Shown: positions 37,701 through 45,538 of the stretch, piece after piece | Layout of the letters: the number at the start of each line of letters is the position of its first letter | Position numbering within the stretch: the stretch's first letter is position 1 | Assembly: GCF_029952445.1 (NCBI RefSeq) | Contig: NZ_JAQPPK010000006.1 | Span: 62,001-126,000, forward strand | DNA from: Paenarthrobacter nitroguajacolicus | GTDB lineage: Bacteria; Actinomycetota; Actinomycetes; Actinomycetales; Micrococcaceae | Reading direction: 5' to 3' | DNA length: 64,000 bases | Program-made: the position numbers and the translations under genes | Notes under the pieces: model-generated | What the model was told of the DNA's origin: nothing | Databases searched by the model: none | Seen by the model: only the letters and a program-made list of their open reading frames with translations

Positions 37701-38012
37701 TTCGCGCTGACGCCCATGGCCTTGGGCCTGACGGGCGGAGGCGGCTTTATTTCCCAGCCCCTGGCCATCGTGGTCATTGGCGGGCTTGTCTCGTCCACAG
37801 CCTTGACCCTTGTGCTGGTTCCCGTGCTCTACAAGCTGGTGGAGGGGCGCCGGGAAAAGAAGCAGTTGCTGCGGGACCTGCAGGAAAAACCAACCCCCGA
37901 CCCAGGAAGCAACGGCGAGGGCGGCAGTGGCGCTGAGGACTTCCAGGACTGGACAACAGGCATGATCCCGCGGGTGAAGGGTCGCCGCGCGGCCCATAAT
38001 CCCGGGGAATAG
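34794..38012 (+). CDS. RND-family (HAE1-like) efflux permease
   Basis: The 1072-residue protein has the AcrB-like layout: an N-terminal helix, a large loop, a helix bundle, a second large loop (from about residue 560) and a second bundle. The proton-relay Asp pair is visible in AIGRVVDDSIVVIENIKRH. Such pumps expel drugs or lipophilic compounds with proton motive force. In Gram-positives there is no outer-membrane channel, and no periplasmic adaptor gene is adjacent. The ATG has AGGAG upstream. A strong hairpin terminator follows. Confidence 0.93.
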   Translation: MFRLAKLSLGNRALIALITVFAAVFGVITMGSLKQELIPSIEFPQITVVTSMPGASPEVVDKQLSQPLETALNSVEGLESTSSTSRNGVSQITMVFTYGSNLDRARNQIDRAISNAKRALPANVEPQAIAGNISDFPIVFLAVSSDKPLSELNADLLRLSVPRLQKIDGVRGADVTGGATQHILIQPRQADLAGTGASVQSISSALKNNGTLVPVGTIEDQGKTLSLQLGSPVDSLEIIKGLPLAGTSKATTIGAVADVSIKDDAPTSITRTNGKPTLALSVTKKPEGDTVAISHAVRDAIGPMEEELGNNASFTPVFDQAPFIEKSIKDLTTEGLLGLGFAVAVILVFLMSVRSTLVTAVSIPLSLLITFIGISATGYSLNILTLGALTIAIGRVVDDSIVVIENIKRHLSYGEHKLTAILTSIREVAGAITASTLTTVAVFLPIAFVGDLAGELFRPFALTVTIALLSSLLVSLTIVPVLAYWFLSSPRKGAEAAAATKEAAEKAREAEQRSRLQRGYLPILTKTQKHPVITLSAAALILVATIAVSPLLATDLLGRSGENSMTVRQVLPAGTSLQATSEEATKVEDSLKGIQGIKDVQVTSGNAQTGFAALTSTGSSNSTFTIVTDEKVNQAKLQDEVRSKLAGAAGKITVGSQQGGFGTSSTVDVTIKAANSADLKTASDAVVKAMDGVPGSTEVATNLASTQSAVQVRVDRAKAVAAGLTEDQVGAFLASTVSPIPAGTVRIDTDDYPVQIGEGTRFTSIAAVRALQLPTARGGVALETIAAVEQVDTPVSITSSNGQRTARVTVTPSGSNLGSVSTAVQERLAKIDLPAGVTANIGGATTQQAESFRQLGLALLAAIAIVYVIMVAAFKSLIQPLILLVSVPFAATGAVGLLLLTGVPLGLPSLIGMLMLVGIVVTNAIVLIDLINQYRKPHDGRPGMSVADAITHGARQRLRPILMTALATVFALTPMALGLTGGGGFISQPLAIVVIGGLVSSTALTLVLVPVLYKLVEGRREKKQLLRDLQEKPTPDPGSNGEGGSGAEDFQDWTTGMIPRVKGRRAAHNPGE

Positions 38013-38033
38013 CTTCCCCGCAAAACCTTGAGC

Positions 38034-38066
38034 AGGGCCGGGAACAATTCCCGGCCCTGTCCTGTT
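38034..38066 (+). terminator. Terminator of RND efflux gene
   Basis: CAGGGCCGGGAA pairs with TTCCCGGCCCTG around a 2-nt loop, followed by TCCTGTT. It lies 22 nt after the stop. Confidence 0.75.
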
Positions 38067-38080
38067 ACAGGCACTGATAC

Positions 38081-38109
38081 ATGCAAATGCATCTAGTTTG
38101 AGGTACACT
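38081..38109 (+). promoter_or_regulatory. Palindrome and -10 element before the monooxygenase-MarR pair
   Basis: ATGCAAATGCAT (38081-38092) is an inverted repeat ATGCA-AA-TGCAT in a position to overlap the -35, and TACACT (38104-38109) is a probable -10. It is a candidate operator for the MarR regulator encoded downstream. Confidence 0.45.
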
Positions 38110-38151
38110 GTAGACAGAGCCCGGGACCACGGGCAGGGAGAAAGGCACATC

Positions 38152-39276
38152 ATGCAGATCGGCGTGTTCAGCGTCAGCGACATCACGACTGACCCCACCA
38201 CGGGCCGCACGCCCACCGAGAACGAGCGCATCAAGGCCTCCGTTGCCATCGCCCGCAAGGTCGAAGAAATCGGCATGGATGTCTACGCCCTCGGCGAGCA
38301 CCACAACAGGCCCTTCTTCTCCTCCTCCCCCACCACCACGCTGGCTTACATCGCCGCGCAGACAGAGCGCATCACGCTCTCTACTGCAACCACGCTGATC
38401 ACCACCAACGACCCCGTCAAGATCGCCGAAGACTTCGCCATGCTTCAGCACCTCTCCGAAGGCCGCGTTGACCTGGTGCTCGGACGCGGCAACACGGCCC
38501 CCGTGTACCCGTGGTTCGGCAAGAACATCCAGGACGGAATCGAACTCGCGATCGAAAACTACAGCCTGCTCCGCAAGCTGTGGGATGAGGACACCGTCAA
38601 CTGGTCCGGCAAGTTCCGCACGCCGCTGCAGAACTTTACGTCCACACCGCGCCCGCTCGACGGCGTCGCGCCCTTCGTGTGGCACGGTTCCATCCGGACT
38701 CCCCAAATCGCCGAGGTGGCTGCGTACTACGGCGATGGCTTCTTCGCCAACAACATCTTCTGGCCGAAGGAGCACTACCAGCAGCTGATCGGCCTGTACC
38801 GTGAGCGCTACGAACACTACGGCCACGGCAAGGCAGATCAGGCGATCGTGGGCCTCGGTGGCCAGTTCTTCATGAGGAAGAACTCCCAGGACGCCGTGAA
38901 GGAGTTCCGCCCGTACTTCGACAACGCCCCCGTATACGGCCACGGCCCGTCACTGGAGGATTTCACGTCGCAGACGCCACTGACCGTAGGCAGCCCGCAG
39001 GAAGTCATCGAGAAGACACTGACGTTCCGTGAAGCCTTTGGCGACTACCAGCGGCAGTTGTTCCTGATCGACCACGCCGGCCTTCCCCTGAAGACCGTCC
39101 TGGAGCAGCTGGACCTCTTTGGCGAGGAAGTACTGCCGGTCCTGCGCAAGGAATATGCCGCCATGAAGCCCGCCCACGTGCCGGACGCCCCCACCCACGC
39201 TTCACGGGTGGCAGCGGCACTGGAGACCAAGGTCACCGAGTCGGCAACGGCCGGTGCAGCGGGGCAGGACGCCTGA
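38152..39276 (+). CDS. Luciferase-like (LLM class) flavin monooxygenase
   Basis: The 374-residue protein belongs to the bacterial luciferase-like fold: IGVFSVSDI at the N-terminus, ALGEHHNRPFF, TLITTNDPVKIAEDFAMLQHLSEGRVDLVLGRGN and the NIFWPKEHYQQLIGLYRERY region. It probably uses reduced FMN. The ATG at 38152 has GGGAGAAAGG upstream; an earlier in-frame start would overlap the promoter. It overlaps the MarR gene by one base (TGATG), so they form one transcription unit. The substrate is unknown. Confidence 0.92.
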   Translation: MQIGVFSVSDITTDPTTGRTPTENERIKASVAIARKVEEIGMDVYALGEHHNRPFFSSSPTTTLAYIAAQTERITLSTATTLITTNDPVKIAEDFAMLQHLSEGRVDLVLGRGNTAPVYPWFGKNIQDGIELAIENYSLLRKLWDEDTVNWSGKFRTPLQNFTSTPRPLDGVAPFVWHGSIRTPQIAEVAAYYGDGFFANNIFWPKEHYQQLIGLYRERYEHYGHGKADQAIVGLGGQFFMRKNSQDAVKEFRPYFDNAPVYGHGPSLEDFTSQTPLTVGSPQEVIEKTLTFREAFGDYQRQLFLIDHAGLPLKTVLEQLDLFGEEVLPVLRKEYAAMKPAHVPDAPTHASRVAAALETKVTESATAGAAGQDA

Positions 39277-39743
39277 TGTCCGGTCCAGCAGGCACTGCTT
39301 CCTCTGCAGTCCGCCTCGCCGCCGAAACCTGGGAGTCTTTGTTCCGCTCCCAGGTGGCGGTGATGCGCAAGCTCCAGTCCGGACCGGCCTTCAAGACACT
39401 GCCCGTCAAGGAGTACGACGTCCTGTTCACTCTGTCCCGGTGCCCTTCGGGCCAGCTCCGCCTCAACGAAATCAACGACAAAGTGCTGCTGAGCCAGTCG
39501 AGCCTGAGCCGCTTGGTTGACCGCTTGGAGAAGCGCGGCCTGGTGGAGCGGACAACCGCACCCGACGACGGCCGTGGCGTCCTGCTCGCCCTCACCGAAG
39601 CCGGCAGCGAACTCCAAAAGAGCATTGGACGCGAACACGTGCGCGACATCGCAACTTTGGTGGCGCCCGCGCTCACGGCCGACGAGCAGCGTGAACTGTT
39701 GCGGTTGACGGAGAAGCTCCGCGCTTCAGTGGCAGGCCACTAG
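39276..39743 (+). CDS. MarR-family transcriptional regulator
   Basis: The 155-residue protein has the MarR winged helix (LRLNEINDKVLLSQSSLSRLVDRLEKRGLVERTTAPDDGRGVLLALT, in parts) with the conserved wing DDGRG. It is translationally coupled to the flavin monooxygenase gene and is the likely repressor of that pair; the ATGCA-AA-TGCAT palindrome upstream is the candidate site. Its 3' end overlaps the convergent transglutaminase-like gene by 4 nt. Confidence 0.92.
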   Translation: MSGPAGTASSAVRLAAETWESLFRSQVAVMRKLQSGPAFKTLPVKEYDVLFTLSRCPSGQLRLNEINDKVLLSQSSLSRLVDRLEKRGLVERTTAPDDGRGVLLALTEAGSELQKSIGREHVRDIATLVAPALTADEQRELLRLTEKLRASVAGH

Positions 39744-40546
39744 CGCAGGCTGACGAGCTCCCGGTGGTTCTCCACCGGGAGCTCTCCGTTAACCGATGCA
39801 CTGACCTTGAGGGTCTTCAGCGAAAGGCTTCCGCCCACCGTGGAGAGGAAGGCCGTGTCCGAAGAGTCCCGCCCCGCCGTGATGCGAAGCATTGACTCTC
39901 GCGGAGCCAGGCCTGTGGGGTCGATGATCCGCCAGGCACCGTCCACGTATGCTTCAGCCACCGCATGGAAATCCATGGGACTCAGTCCGGGCGCATAGAC
40001 AGCAGCGAGGCGGGCAGGCACGTCTTTGGACCTCAGCAGGGCAATAGCCAGGTGCGCAAAGTCCCTGCACACTCCCTTGCGGTGCAAGAGCGTTTCAACA
40101 GCGCCGTCGGTTCCCCGGGAAGAACCGCTGACGTAGCGGAGTTCCGCGTGGACCCAGTCACGGACGGCATGGAGCAATTCGGCACCCTGCAGGGCGCCGA
40201 ACTCGGCATAAGAGGTGGGCAGCAGCCTGTCCGACTCCGCATAACGGCTTGGCCTGACGTAACGGATGAGTTCCATGGGCGAGGAAGTATCCGGTTCGGC
40301 GAAGCCCATGACGGTGGCCCGGTAATCCACCGTTACCTCGCTGGGCTCGGCAAACTCCAGGTAGTGGAAGCGCCCGCCATGATGGTCGCTGAATTCGGCT
40401 ACGGGAAGTTCCCCGCCGCCAGCAGTGATCGACAGGTTTTCAGTCACTGCGTCATAGCCAGGGTTGTTGGCCACGGCAATGGCCATGGCCACTTTGGTGT
40501 TGGCTGCGGTCTTGAAAACGAGCGTGGCAGCAACGTTGCGTTCCAT
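39740..40546 (-). CDS. Transglutaminase-like cysteine peptidase-fold protein
   Basis: The 268-residue protein has an N-terminal domain followed by a transglutaminase core with catalytic Cys160 in RKGVCRDFAHLAI, His in PMDFHAVAEAYV and Asp in WRIIDPTGLAP. Proteins of this type occur widely in actinobacteria, and most have no known substrate. The ATG has CGGAG four bases upstream. No partner gene of the usual circularly permuted ATP-grasp or alpha-E type is adjacent. Confidence 0.9.
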   Translation of the reverse strand: MERNVAATLVFKTAANTKVAMAIAVANNPGYDAVTENLSITAGGGELPVAEFSDHHGGRFHYLEFAEPSEVTVDYRATVMGFAEPDTSSPMELIRYVRPSRYAESDRLLPTSYAEFGALQGAELLHAVRDWVHAELRYVSGSSRGTDGAVETLLHRKGVCRDFAHLAIALLRSKDVPARLAAVYAPGLSPMDFHAVAEAYVDGAWRIIDPTGLAPRESMLRITAGRDSSDTAFLSTVGGSLSLKTLKVSASVNGELPVENHRELVSLR

Positions 40547-40616
40547 TAATCTCCGACAGTGGGTTGCGGCAGGCAGCCCCCATCGCCGCCGAATGTGTAA
40601 GTCAGCCAGTCCAGGA

Positions 40617-41477
40617 CTACAGATTGACCTTCAGAGACAGTAGCATCCGCTGGACATTGGCGAATTCAGAATCGTGGGCCACGTACTTTGCGGCAAGGTC
40701 CAGCGTGTCGAAAGACTTTGCGGGGGCCACTTTCTCTTCGGCAGCGAAGGCATGGACCGCTGGGACGTCCCCGAAGGAGAAGTCGCCCTTGCCAGCCGGC
40801 CCCAGCACGCGGTTTACCAGTTCACACGACTGGCCATCCGCGCCCGCCACCACGTTGGTGATGCCATAGGAACCAAAGAACTTGTAGCCCTGGATGACGC
40901 GGAACACCACCCGGGGATCGATCGTGGCTGGTCCGTCGGAGTGCGGGACATTCAACGGCGTGCTGCTGATCACCACATAGGGCTTCCCTTGTCCGGCCGG
41001 GCAAGCTGCAGGATTGGTAGGGGGCAATCCCGTTTGAAGAGTGGCGATGTATTTGCCTGACCCGTCCTTGACCTCCACTTTAACCGCGCCGGACAAAGAA
41101 CCTGCATCCGGCGTTGCCGACTGGGCGATCCAGTCTTTGGGGAGCTCAAAACTGACGCTCTTTGCCGGATCCGTATAGGTTTTCCATGACAGGGCCGTAG
41201 GCACCGGATCCGGGCCGGCAGTTGCCGTACCAGAGGATGATTCCGTCCCTTCGGGAGAAGCTGAGGGTTGGCTGCTATCAGTGGCGGGGCCCGACGTCGT
41301 GCTTTCCGCGGAACCGGTGCCTGATTCGGAACTGTTGGGCCGCGACGTTGCCGTGGAGGTGACCTGCGGCCCCTTGTTTTCAGTTGAGCAGGCTGCCGTT
41401 CCCGCCACCAAGAAGCCGGCCAGCACCAGCGCAGCAAGTTTCGGCGCAATGTGGCCCGGATTCCTCATGCCAGTCAT
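40617..41477 (-). CDS. Hypothetical lipoprotein
   Basis: The 286-residue protein has a signal peptide (APKLAALVLAGFLVAGTAAC) with a lipobox cysteine, then a Ser/Thr/Gly/Pro-rich linker of about 60 residues and a globular domain with SWKTYTDPAKSVSFELPKDW near residue 95. I do not recognise a characterised family. The ATG at 41477 lies exactly 6 nt after TAGGCT, so a leaderless mRNA is likely and decides the start over the GTG at 41483 and the ATG at 41468. It is divergent from the DUF1684 gene. Confidence 0.82.
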   Translation of the reverse strand: MTGMRNPGHIAPKLAALVLAGFLVAGTAACSTENKGPQVTSTATSRPNSSESGTGSAESTTSGPATDSSQPSASPEGTESSSGTATAGPDPVPTALSWKTYTDPAKSVSFELPKDWIAQSATPDAGSLSGAVKVEVKDGSGKYIATLQTGLPPTNPAACPAGQGKPYVVISSTPLNVPHSDGPATIDPRVVFRVIQGYKFFGSYGITNVVAGADGQSCELVNRVLGPAGKGDFSFGDVPAVHAFAAEEKVAPAKSFDTLDLAAKYVAHDSEFANVQRMLLSLKVNL

Positions 41478-41483
41478 GAGCAC

Positions 41484-41489
41484 AGCCTA
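41484..41489 (-). promoter_or_regulatory. -10 element, leaderless promoter of lipoprotein gene
   Basis: TAGGCT on the minus strand, 6 nt before the ATG at 41477. A mirror TAGGCT drives the divergent gene. Confidence 0.6.
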
Positions 41490-41519
41490 GCTGCGGGGAT
41501 GCCACGACACGCACAGGAC

Positions 41520-41525
41520 TAGGCT
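41520..41525 (+). promoter_or_regulatory. -10 element, leaderless promoter of DUF1684 gene
   Basis: TAGGCT, 6 nt before the ATG at 41532. Confidence 0.6.
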
Positions 41526-41531
41526 GAAGGT

Positions 41532-42206
41532 ATGGCCCCAACCCAGCACGACGAATTCGAGGACACCGCCCCCACGATGTCCGCACTAGACATAGCTGAC
41601 TGGCGTCTGAAAACCTTCGCCCTCTATGACAAGGTGCGGCAACTGGCCGCTACCAATCCCTTTGACGCGCATGTCTATTGGCGCCAGGAACGGGACCTGA
41701 TGTTTGCCACGCATCCTGCGTCGGCCCTGACGCCGGAGATGAAGGCTTCCTTTTCCGGCCTCCGGACGGCCGGTTACGACCCCGCCTACCGCCTGCACGC
41801 CGAACTCCTGCCGGACGGTGCAGGACAGGAAATGAATGTCCAGACCGGCACCGACGGCGTCGTGCCCTTCACGCGGATCGGCACCTTTGAACTGCCCGGA
41901 CTCGGCTCCCTGGCCGTCTGGCGGCTAAGAAGCTACGGGGGCGGGATCTTTGTGCCGTTCCGTGATGCGACGGCGGGAAAGCCGGGCGGGAGCTACGGGG
42001 CAGGCCGGTACTTGCTGGACACTGTCAAAGGCTCGTTCCATGGAACCCGGGGAACCGATGACGGCACAGGACAAGAGTTCATCCTCGACTTCAACTTTGC
42101 CTACAACCCATCCTGCGCCTACAACGAAGCATGGGCCTGTCCGCTTGCCGGCCCAGCCAACAGGCTGGCCGCCGAAGTTCCTGTTGGGGAGCTCTACGCG
42201 GGTTAG
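41532..42206 (+). CDS. DUF1684 family protein
   Basis: The 224-residue protein ends in the DUF1684 pattern RSYGGGIFVPFRDATAG, GAGRYLLDTVKG, LDFNFAYNPSCAYN and WACPLAGPANRLA. The NPSCAYN and CPLA cysteines and the PENRL-like end are the family hallmarks; the family has no established biochemical role that I can cite with certainty. No signal peptide is seen. Its stop overlaps the convergent ArsB-like gene by 4 nt. Confidence 0.88.
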   Translation: MAPTQHDEFEDTAPTMSALDIADWRLKTFALYDKVRQLAATNPFDAHVYWRQERDLMFATHPASALTPEMKASFSGLRTAGYDPAYRLHAELLPDGAGQEMNVQTGTDGVVPFTRIGTFELPGLGSLAVWRLRSYGGGIFVPFRDATAGKPGGSYGAGRYLLDTVKGSFHGTRGTDDGTGQEFILDFNFAYNPSCAYNEAWACPLAGPANRLAAEVPVGELYAG

Positions 42207-43396
42207 CCGAACAACCCGCCCGGCCCAACAGCTGCGAGCGCTGCAATGGCTGCGATGATGGTCAGCGGTGCCACCAGCAAGCCCATCAGTGCGTACCCCT
42301 GCCACTTGACCAGCACGTTCATGCGCATCAGCCGGTCGTGCCACAACAACGTCGCCAGTGACGCCCACGGTGCAATCAATGGACCCGCGTTGACTCCCAC
42401 CAGCAGGGCCGCCATCCTTTCCGGAGTCCCCGCGAGAGGTTCGGCCAGGAGATAGGCCGGCAGGTTGTTGACGACGTTGGAACCGAGGGCGCCCGTCATG
42501 GCAAGCCTCAGGAGCTCCACGAAGCCATCGCCCTGGCCCGCCACCTGCCCCAGCATGGCCGAGGCGCCCATATATTGGGTGGCCTCGACAACCAGGAAGA
42601 GCCCACAGGTGAACAGCAGAAGCGACCAGGGAATGAGCGTGATCTTCAGGACCGTCGGCCGACGGACGATGAACAGGACCGCAAGGACCGCTGCTGCCAC
42701 CGAGGCCGGGATCCAGATGGCGACTCCCGACACCAAGGCCGGCAGCAGCAGCACGAGGACCACGGCACTGCCCGCCAGCAGAAGCCGGTCGGGTGCCTTC
42801 GCCGTGGAAGCAACAACAGGGCGGGAAGCATCCAAGGCATATCTTTTTCGCAGTTCGCGCCTGAAAACCAAGGCGATGAACGCCAGTGGCACCACGACGG
42901 CGGCCAGCGAGGGCGCCCACATCAAGTGGGCGAATTGGGCAGGGCTTATCCCGCCAAGATTGTGCTGCGCCAGAAGATTGGTCAGGTTGGAGATCGGCAG
43001 CAGCAAACTCGCCGTGTTCGCCAGCCATACGGTGGTCAACGCAAAGGGCAGCACCGGGAGGCCTGCCTGGCGGGCCACGGTGACCACCACTGGGGTGAGG
43101 AGAACCGCCGTCGTATCCAGGGAAAGGAAGATGGTGCTCAAGGTGGCAAAAAGCGCCAGCAGCAACCACAGCAGGACACTGCGCCCCCGACCCCAACGGC
43201 GCAGGCGACGGGCGATCCATTGGAAGGTGCCTGCTTCGCTGACGAGCTCGGTGACCACTGTCATGGCGACGACGAAGGCCAGGATAGGAGCCACGCGGTC
43301 CACGAGGACCATGACTTCGTGCCACGGCAGGATACCCGTGGCCACCGTTACCCCGCCCGCTACGAGCAGTACCAAACCAATAATCGCCAGACGCAT
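42203..43396 (-). CDS. ArsB/SLC13-like ion transporter
   Basis: The 397-residue protein has about ten membrane segments and the anion-transporter pattern seen in ArsB, NhaD and CitM relatives: LDTTAVLLTPVVVTVARQ in the first half and GALGSNVVNNLPAYLL in the second half, with two re-entrant-loop-like motifs. Arsenite efflux or carboxylate uptake are both possible; no arsR or arsC is adjacent. TAGAAT lies 7 nt before the ATG, indicating a leaderless mRNA. Confidence 0.88.
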   Translation of the reverse strand: MRLAIIGLVLLVAGGVTVATGILPWHEVMVLVDRVAPILAFVVAMTVVTELVSEAGTFQWIARRLRRWGRGRSVLLWLLLALFATLSTIFLSLDTTAVLLTPVVVTVARQAGLPVLPFALTTVWLANTASLLLPISNLTNLLAQHNLGGISPAQFAHLMWAPSLAAVVVPLAFIALVFRRELRKRYALDASRPVVASTAKAPDRLLLAGSAVVLVLLLPALVSGVAIWIPASVAAAVLAVLFIVRRPTVLKITLIPWSLLLFTCGLFLVVEATQYMGASAMLGQVAGQGDGFVELLRLAMTGALGSNVVNNLPAYLLAEPLAGTPERMAALLVGVNAGPLIAPWASLATLLWHDRLMRMNVLVKWQGYALMGLLVAPLTIIAAIAALAAVGPGGLFG

Positions 43397-43403
43397 GAGA
43401 CGG

Positions 43404-43409
43404 ATTCTA
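43404..43409 (-). promoter_or_regulatory. -10 element, leaderless promoter of ArsB-like gene
   Basis: TAGAAT on the minus strand, 7 nt before the ATG at 43396. Confidence 0.55.
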
Positions 43410-43500
43410 AGCCCCGGGCCTGAGGGGTTCGGTCCGCAGCGCGGGAACAGGCGTCACGGTATCGTAAGCAATGAAGCCCCCACCGCCGTGCCTCAATGCC

Positions 43501-43506
43501 TAGCCT
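43501..43506 (+). promoter_or_regulatory. -10 element, leaderless promoter of DM13 gene
   Basis: TAGCCT, 6 nt before the ATG at 43513. Confidence 0.55.
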
Positions 43507-43512
43507 TGAACC

Positions 43513-44085
43513 ATGAACAGATTGCGGAGGTTGGTCCGGACCCATGGCCTGCTCGCTGCCGCTGCAGGGGTAGTGGTCCTCTGCTTCATTGTTGCCGGGG
43601 CGTTCCTGTTCCAACCGTGGCGGCTCTTCACCAGCAGCAGCCTGGACGAAGCACTGCCGGTTGCCACGCCGTCGGGGGTCACCACGCCGGGCCAAGCATC
43701 ACCCGATGCCACCGCGCCAAGCAGCGGACCCACGGTTGCCAGCGGGCCGACGGTAGTGGGGACGGGAATGTTCCAATCGCAGGAACATCAGACCACCGGC
43801 ACAGCACAGCTGCTCGAGCTCCCGGATGGGGGCCACGTGCTCCGCTTGGAAAACCTGGCCAGCAGCGACGGACCCGACGTCAAAGTGTGGCTTAGCAGCT
43901 TGGACGCGGGAGGCGATTGGTTCAAGTACCGTTCGGGACGCTATGTGGATCTGGGCGCCGTCAAGGCTACGCACGGCAACCAGAATTACGTCGTACCGCC
44001 CGGGACCGACATCACGGGCTTGACGTCGGTGGTCCTCTGGTGTGATCGCTTCAGCGTTGCGTTCGGTTCTGCACCGCTCGCCTGA
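43513..44085 (+). CDS. Membrane-anchored DM13-domain protein
   Basis: The 190-residue protein has an N-terminal membrane helix (GLLAAAAGVVVLCFIVAGAFLF), a Thr/Pro/Ser linker and a DM13 domain: GTGMFQSQEHQTTGTAQLLEL, HVLRLENLASSDGPDVKVWLS and a final VVLWCDRFSVAFGSAPL with the conserved cysteine. DM13 domains are proposed redox or cytochrome-like extracellular modules; the role here is unknown. It stands alone, with its own probable leaderless promoter. Confidence 0.9.
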   Translation: MNRLRRLVRTHGLLAAAAGVVVLCFIVAGAFLFQPWRLFTSSSLDEALPVATPSGVTTPGQASPDATAPSSGPTVASGPTVVGTGMFQSQEHQTTGTAQLLELPDGGHVLRLENLASSDGPDVKVWLSSLDAGGDWFKYRSGRYVDLGAVKATHGNQNYVVPPGTDITGLTSVVLWCDRFSVAFGSAPLA

Positions 44086-44162
44086 AAGGTTGTGGGGCCT
44101 GCCCTGCGCACCAAGGGCGGGCCATGGGACGTAAAACGGGCCCGGCAACGCAAAGCAGGACG

Positions 44163-44168
44163 TAGGAT
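44163..44168 (+). promoter_or_regulatory. -10 element, leaderless promoter of second FAH-family gene
   Basis: TAGGAT, 6 nt before the ATG at 44175. Confidence 0.6.
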
Positions 44169-44174
44169 GTCATC

Positions 44175-45023
44175 ATGACTTTGCCCCTCCCCCGCCGCAT
44201 TGCCCGCGTCCGTCCCCTCCGTCCCGCCTCCATCGACGAGCACTTCTTCGTAGCGAACGACGCCGTGGACTTTACATCGGATGAGGGGAAAGTGTGGTCA
44301 GTCATTGACTCCCCGTTTCCGTCGTCCCGGGCAAATGCCGCCAGTCCGGAGCGTGAGGGTTGGCAGCGTGGCTCGGAGGTTACCGAAGATGAGTTCACCT
44401 TCCTTGCACCCTCAGTGCCCGTCAATGTCCTCGGCATGGCCCACAACACCGGACAGCCCGGGCGCGACCTGCCTCCCCAGGCTTTCCACAAGGCGGCTTC
44501 GAGCGTGATCGGTCCGGGTGAGGCGATCCAGCTCAGCCGAACGATCGGCCATGTAGACCCCGAAGCTGAACTGACCATCGTCCTGGGCAGGGCTGCGCGC
44601 GGACTGACCTTGGAAACCGCGAGGTCGGCGATCCTGGGATTCACCATCGGCAACGACGTCTCCGCCCGCGAACTGCAGAAATCCGATGAACTGTGGATCA
44701 GCGCCAAGAGCCAGGACACGTTTACCCCCGCTGGCCCGTGGATGGTTACCGATGTGGACCACTCCCGGCTGGGCATCGGGATCGTCCATAACGGAAATGC
44801 TTTGAAGACCGCCGGCACCTGGGACCTCGGCTGGAACGTCGAAGAGATCCTCGTCTACCTCACCTCGTTCATGACCCTTCAGCCGGGCGATCTGATCCTC
44901 ACGGGTTTCCCTGCCGAAACCGCACGCATCACCCCCGGCGACACCGTGACGTGCCGCGTGGAGGGAATCGGCGAGCTCACCAACCCCGTGTCCGGCGCTT
45001 CCTGGGAGGACCTGCCCGGATAG
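44175..45023 (+). CDS. Fumarylacetoacetate hydrolase family protein
   Basis: The 282-residue protein has the FAH core with NVLGMAHNTGQPG, VDPEAELTIVLGRAARG, FTIGNDVSARELQ and the C-terminal LQPGDLILTGFPAETA. It differs from the first family member (4583-5359) by a longer N-terminus and by FPAET in place of TPAGVG. Likely activities are acylpyruvate hydrolysis or decarboxylation; the substrate is open. The leaderless promoter suggests independent expression. Confidence 0.87.
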   Translation: MTLPLPRRIARVRPLRPASIDEHFFVANDAVDFTSDEGKVWSVIDSPFPSSRANAASPEREGWQRGSEVTEDEFTFLAPSVPVNVLGMAHNTGQPGRDLPPQAFHKAASSVIGPGEAIQLSRTIGHVDPEAELTIVLGRAARGLTLETARSAILGFTIGNDVSARELQKSDELWISAKSQDTFTPAGPWMVTDVDHSRLGIGIVHNGNALKTAGTWDLGWNVEEILVYLTSFMTLQPGDLILTGFPAETARITPGDTVTCRVEGIGELTNPVSGASWEDLPG

Positions 45024-45041
45024 TGTGTCAGGCTTAAGCCC

Positions 45042-45527
45042 ATGGAGATAGCTGCGGACGCCACTGGGCTACGGCCATCTCCCCCTCAAAAACCGCCCCG
45101 TAAACGGCATCGCGGCATCCTCAAGTATCCGGTGGTGCGGCAGTTGATCCGCTTCACCGGTGTCGGCATCGTCTGCACGGGAAGCTCACTGGCCATCTAC
45201 GCGCTGCTGCGCCCTGTCATGGATCCACAACTCGCGAACGCTGTGGCGCTGATCCTGACGTCCTTGATGAACACGGCCCTGAACCGGCGCCTGACCTTCA
45301 AGATCACCGGCAAGAAGAAGCGTGCCCGTGACCACTTGAGCGGGGTGATCGTGATTGGCATAGCGTTGCTGATCACCGGCGGCAGCCTGGGGGTACTGCA
45401 TCTGTTCAATCCGGAAGCCAGCGTCACCGAGGAACTGTGGACCACCACATTGTCCGGGTTCGTGGCCACCGGTGTCCGCTTCACGTTGCTGCGCCACTGG
45501 ATTTTCCGCCGGGCGCGGCACGTCTAG
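45042..45527 (+). CDS. GtrA-family membrane protein
   Basis: The 161-residue protein has four membrane helices in the GtrA pattern: QLIRFTGVGIVCTGSSLAIYALL, ANAVALILTSLMNTALNRRLTF, a third hydrophobic segment and a C-terminal VRFTLLRHWIFRR. GtrA proteins are thought to help flip lipid-linked sugars or act in polysaccharide synthesis. No glycosyltransferase gene is adjacent. The start is 18 nt after the previous stop, with a weak CAGGCT 7 nt before it. It ends 11 nt before the convergent nifS. Confidence 0.88.
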   Translation: MEIAADATGLRPSPPQKPPRKRHRGILKYPVVRQLIRFTGVGIVCTGSSLAIYALLRPVMDPQLANAVALILTSLMNTALNRRLTFKITGKKKRARDHLSGVIVIGIALLITGGSLGVLHLFNPEASVTEELWTTTLSGFVATGVRFTLLRHWIFRRARHV

Positions 45528-45538
45528 GACCGCTTCCG

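Noticed and set aside
36786..38276. Minus-strand frame of 496 codons
   Set aside because: It is antisense to the RND efflux gene and extends through its terminator.
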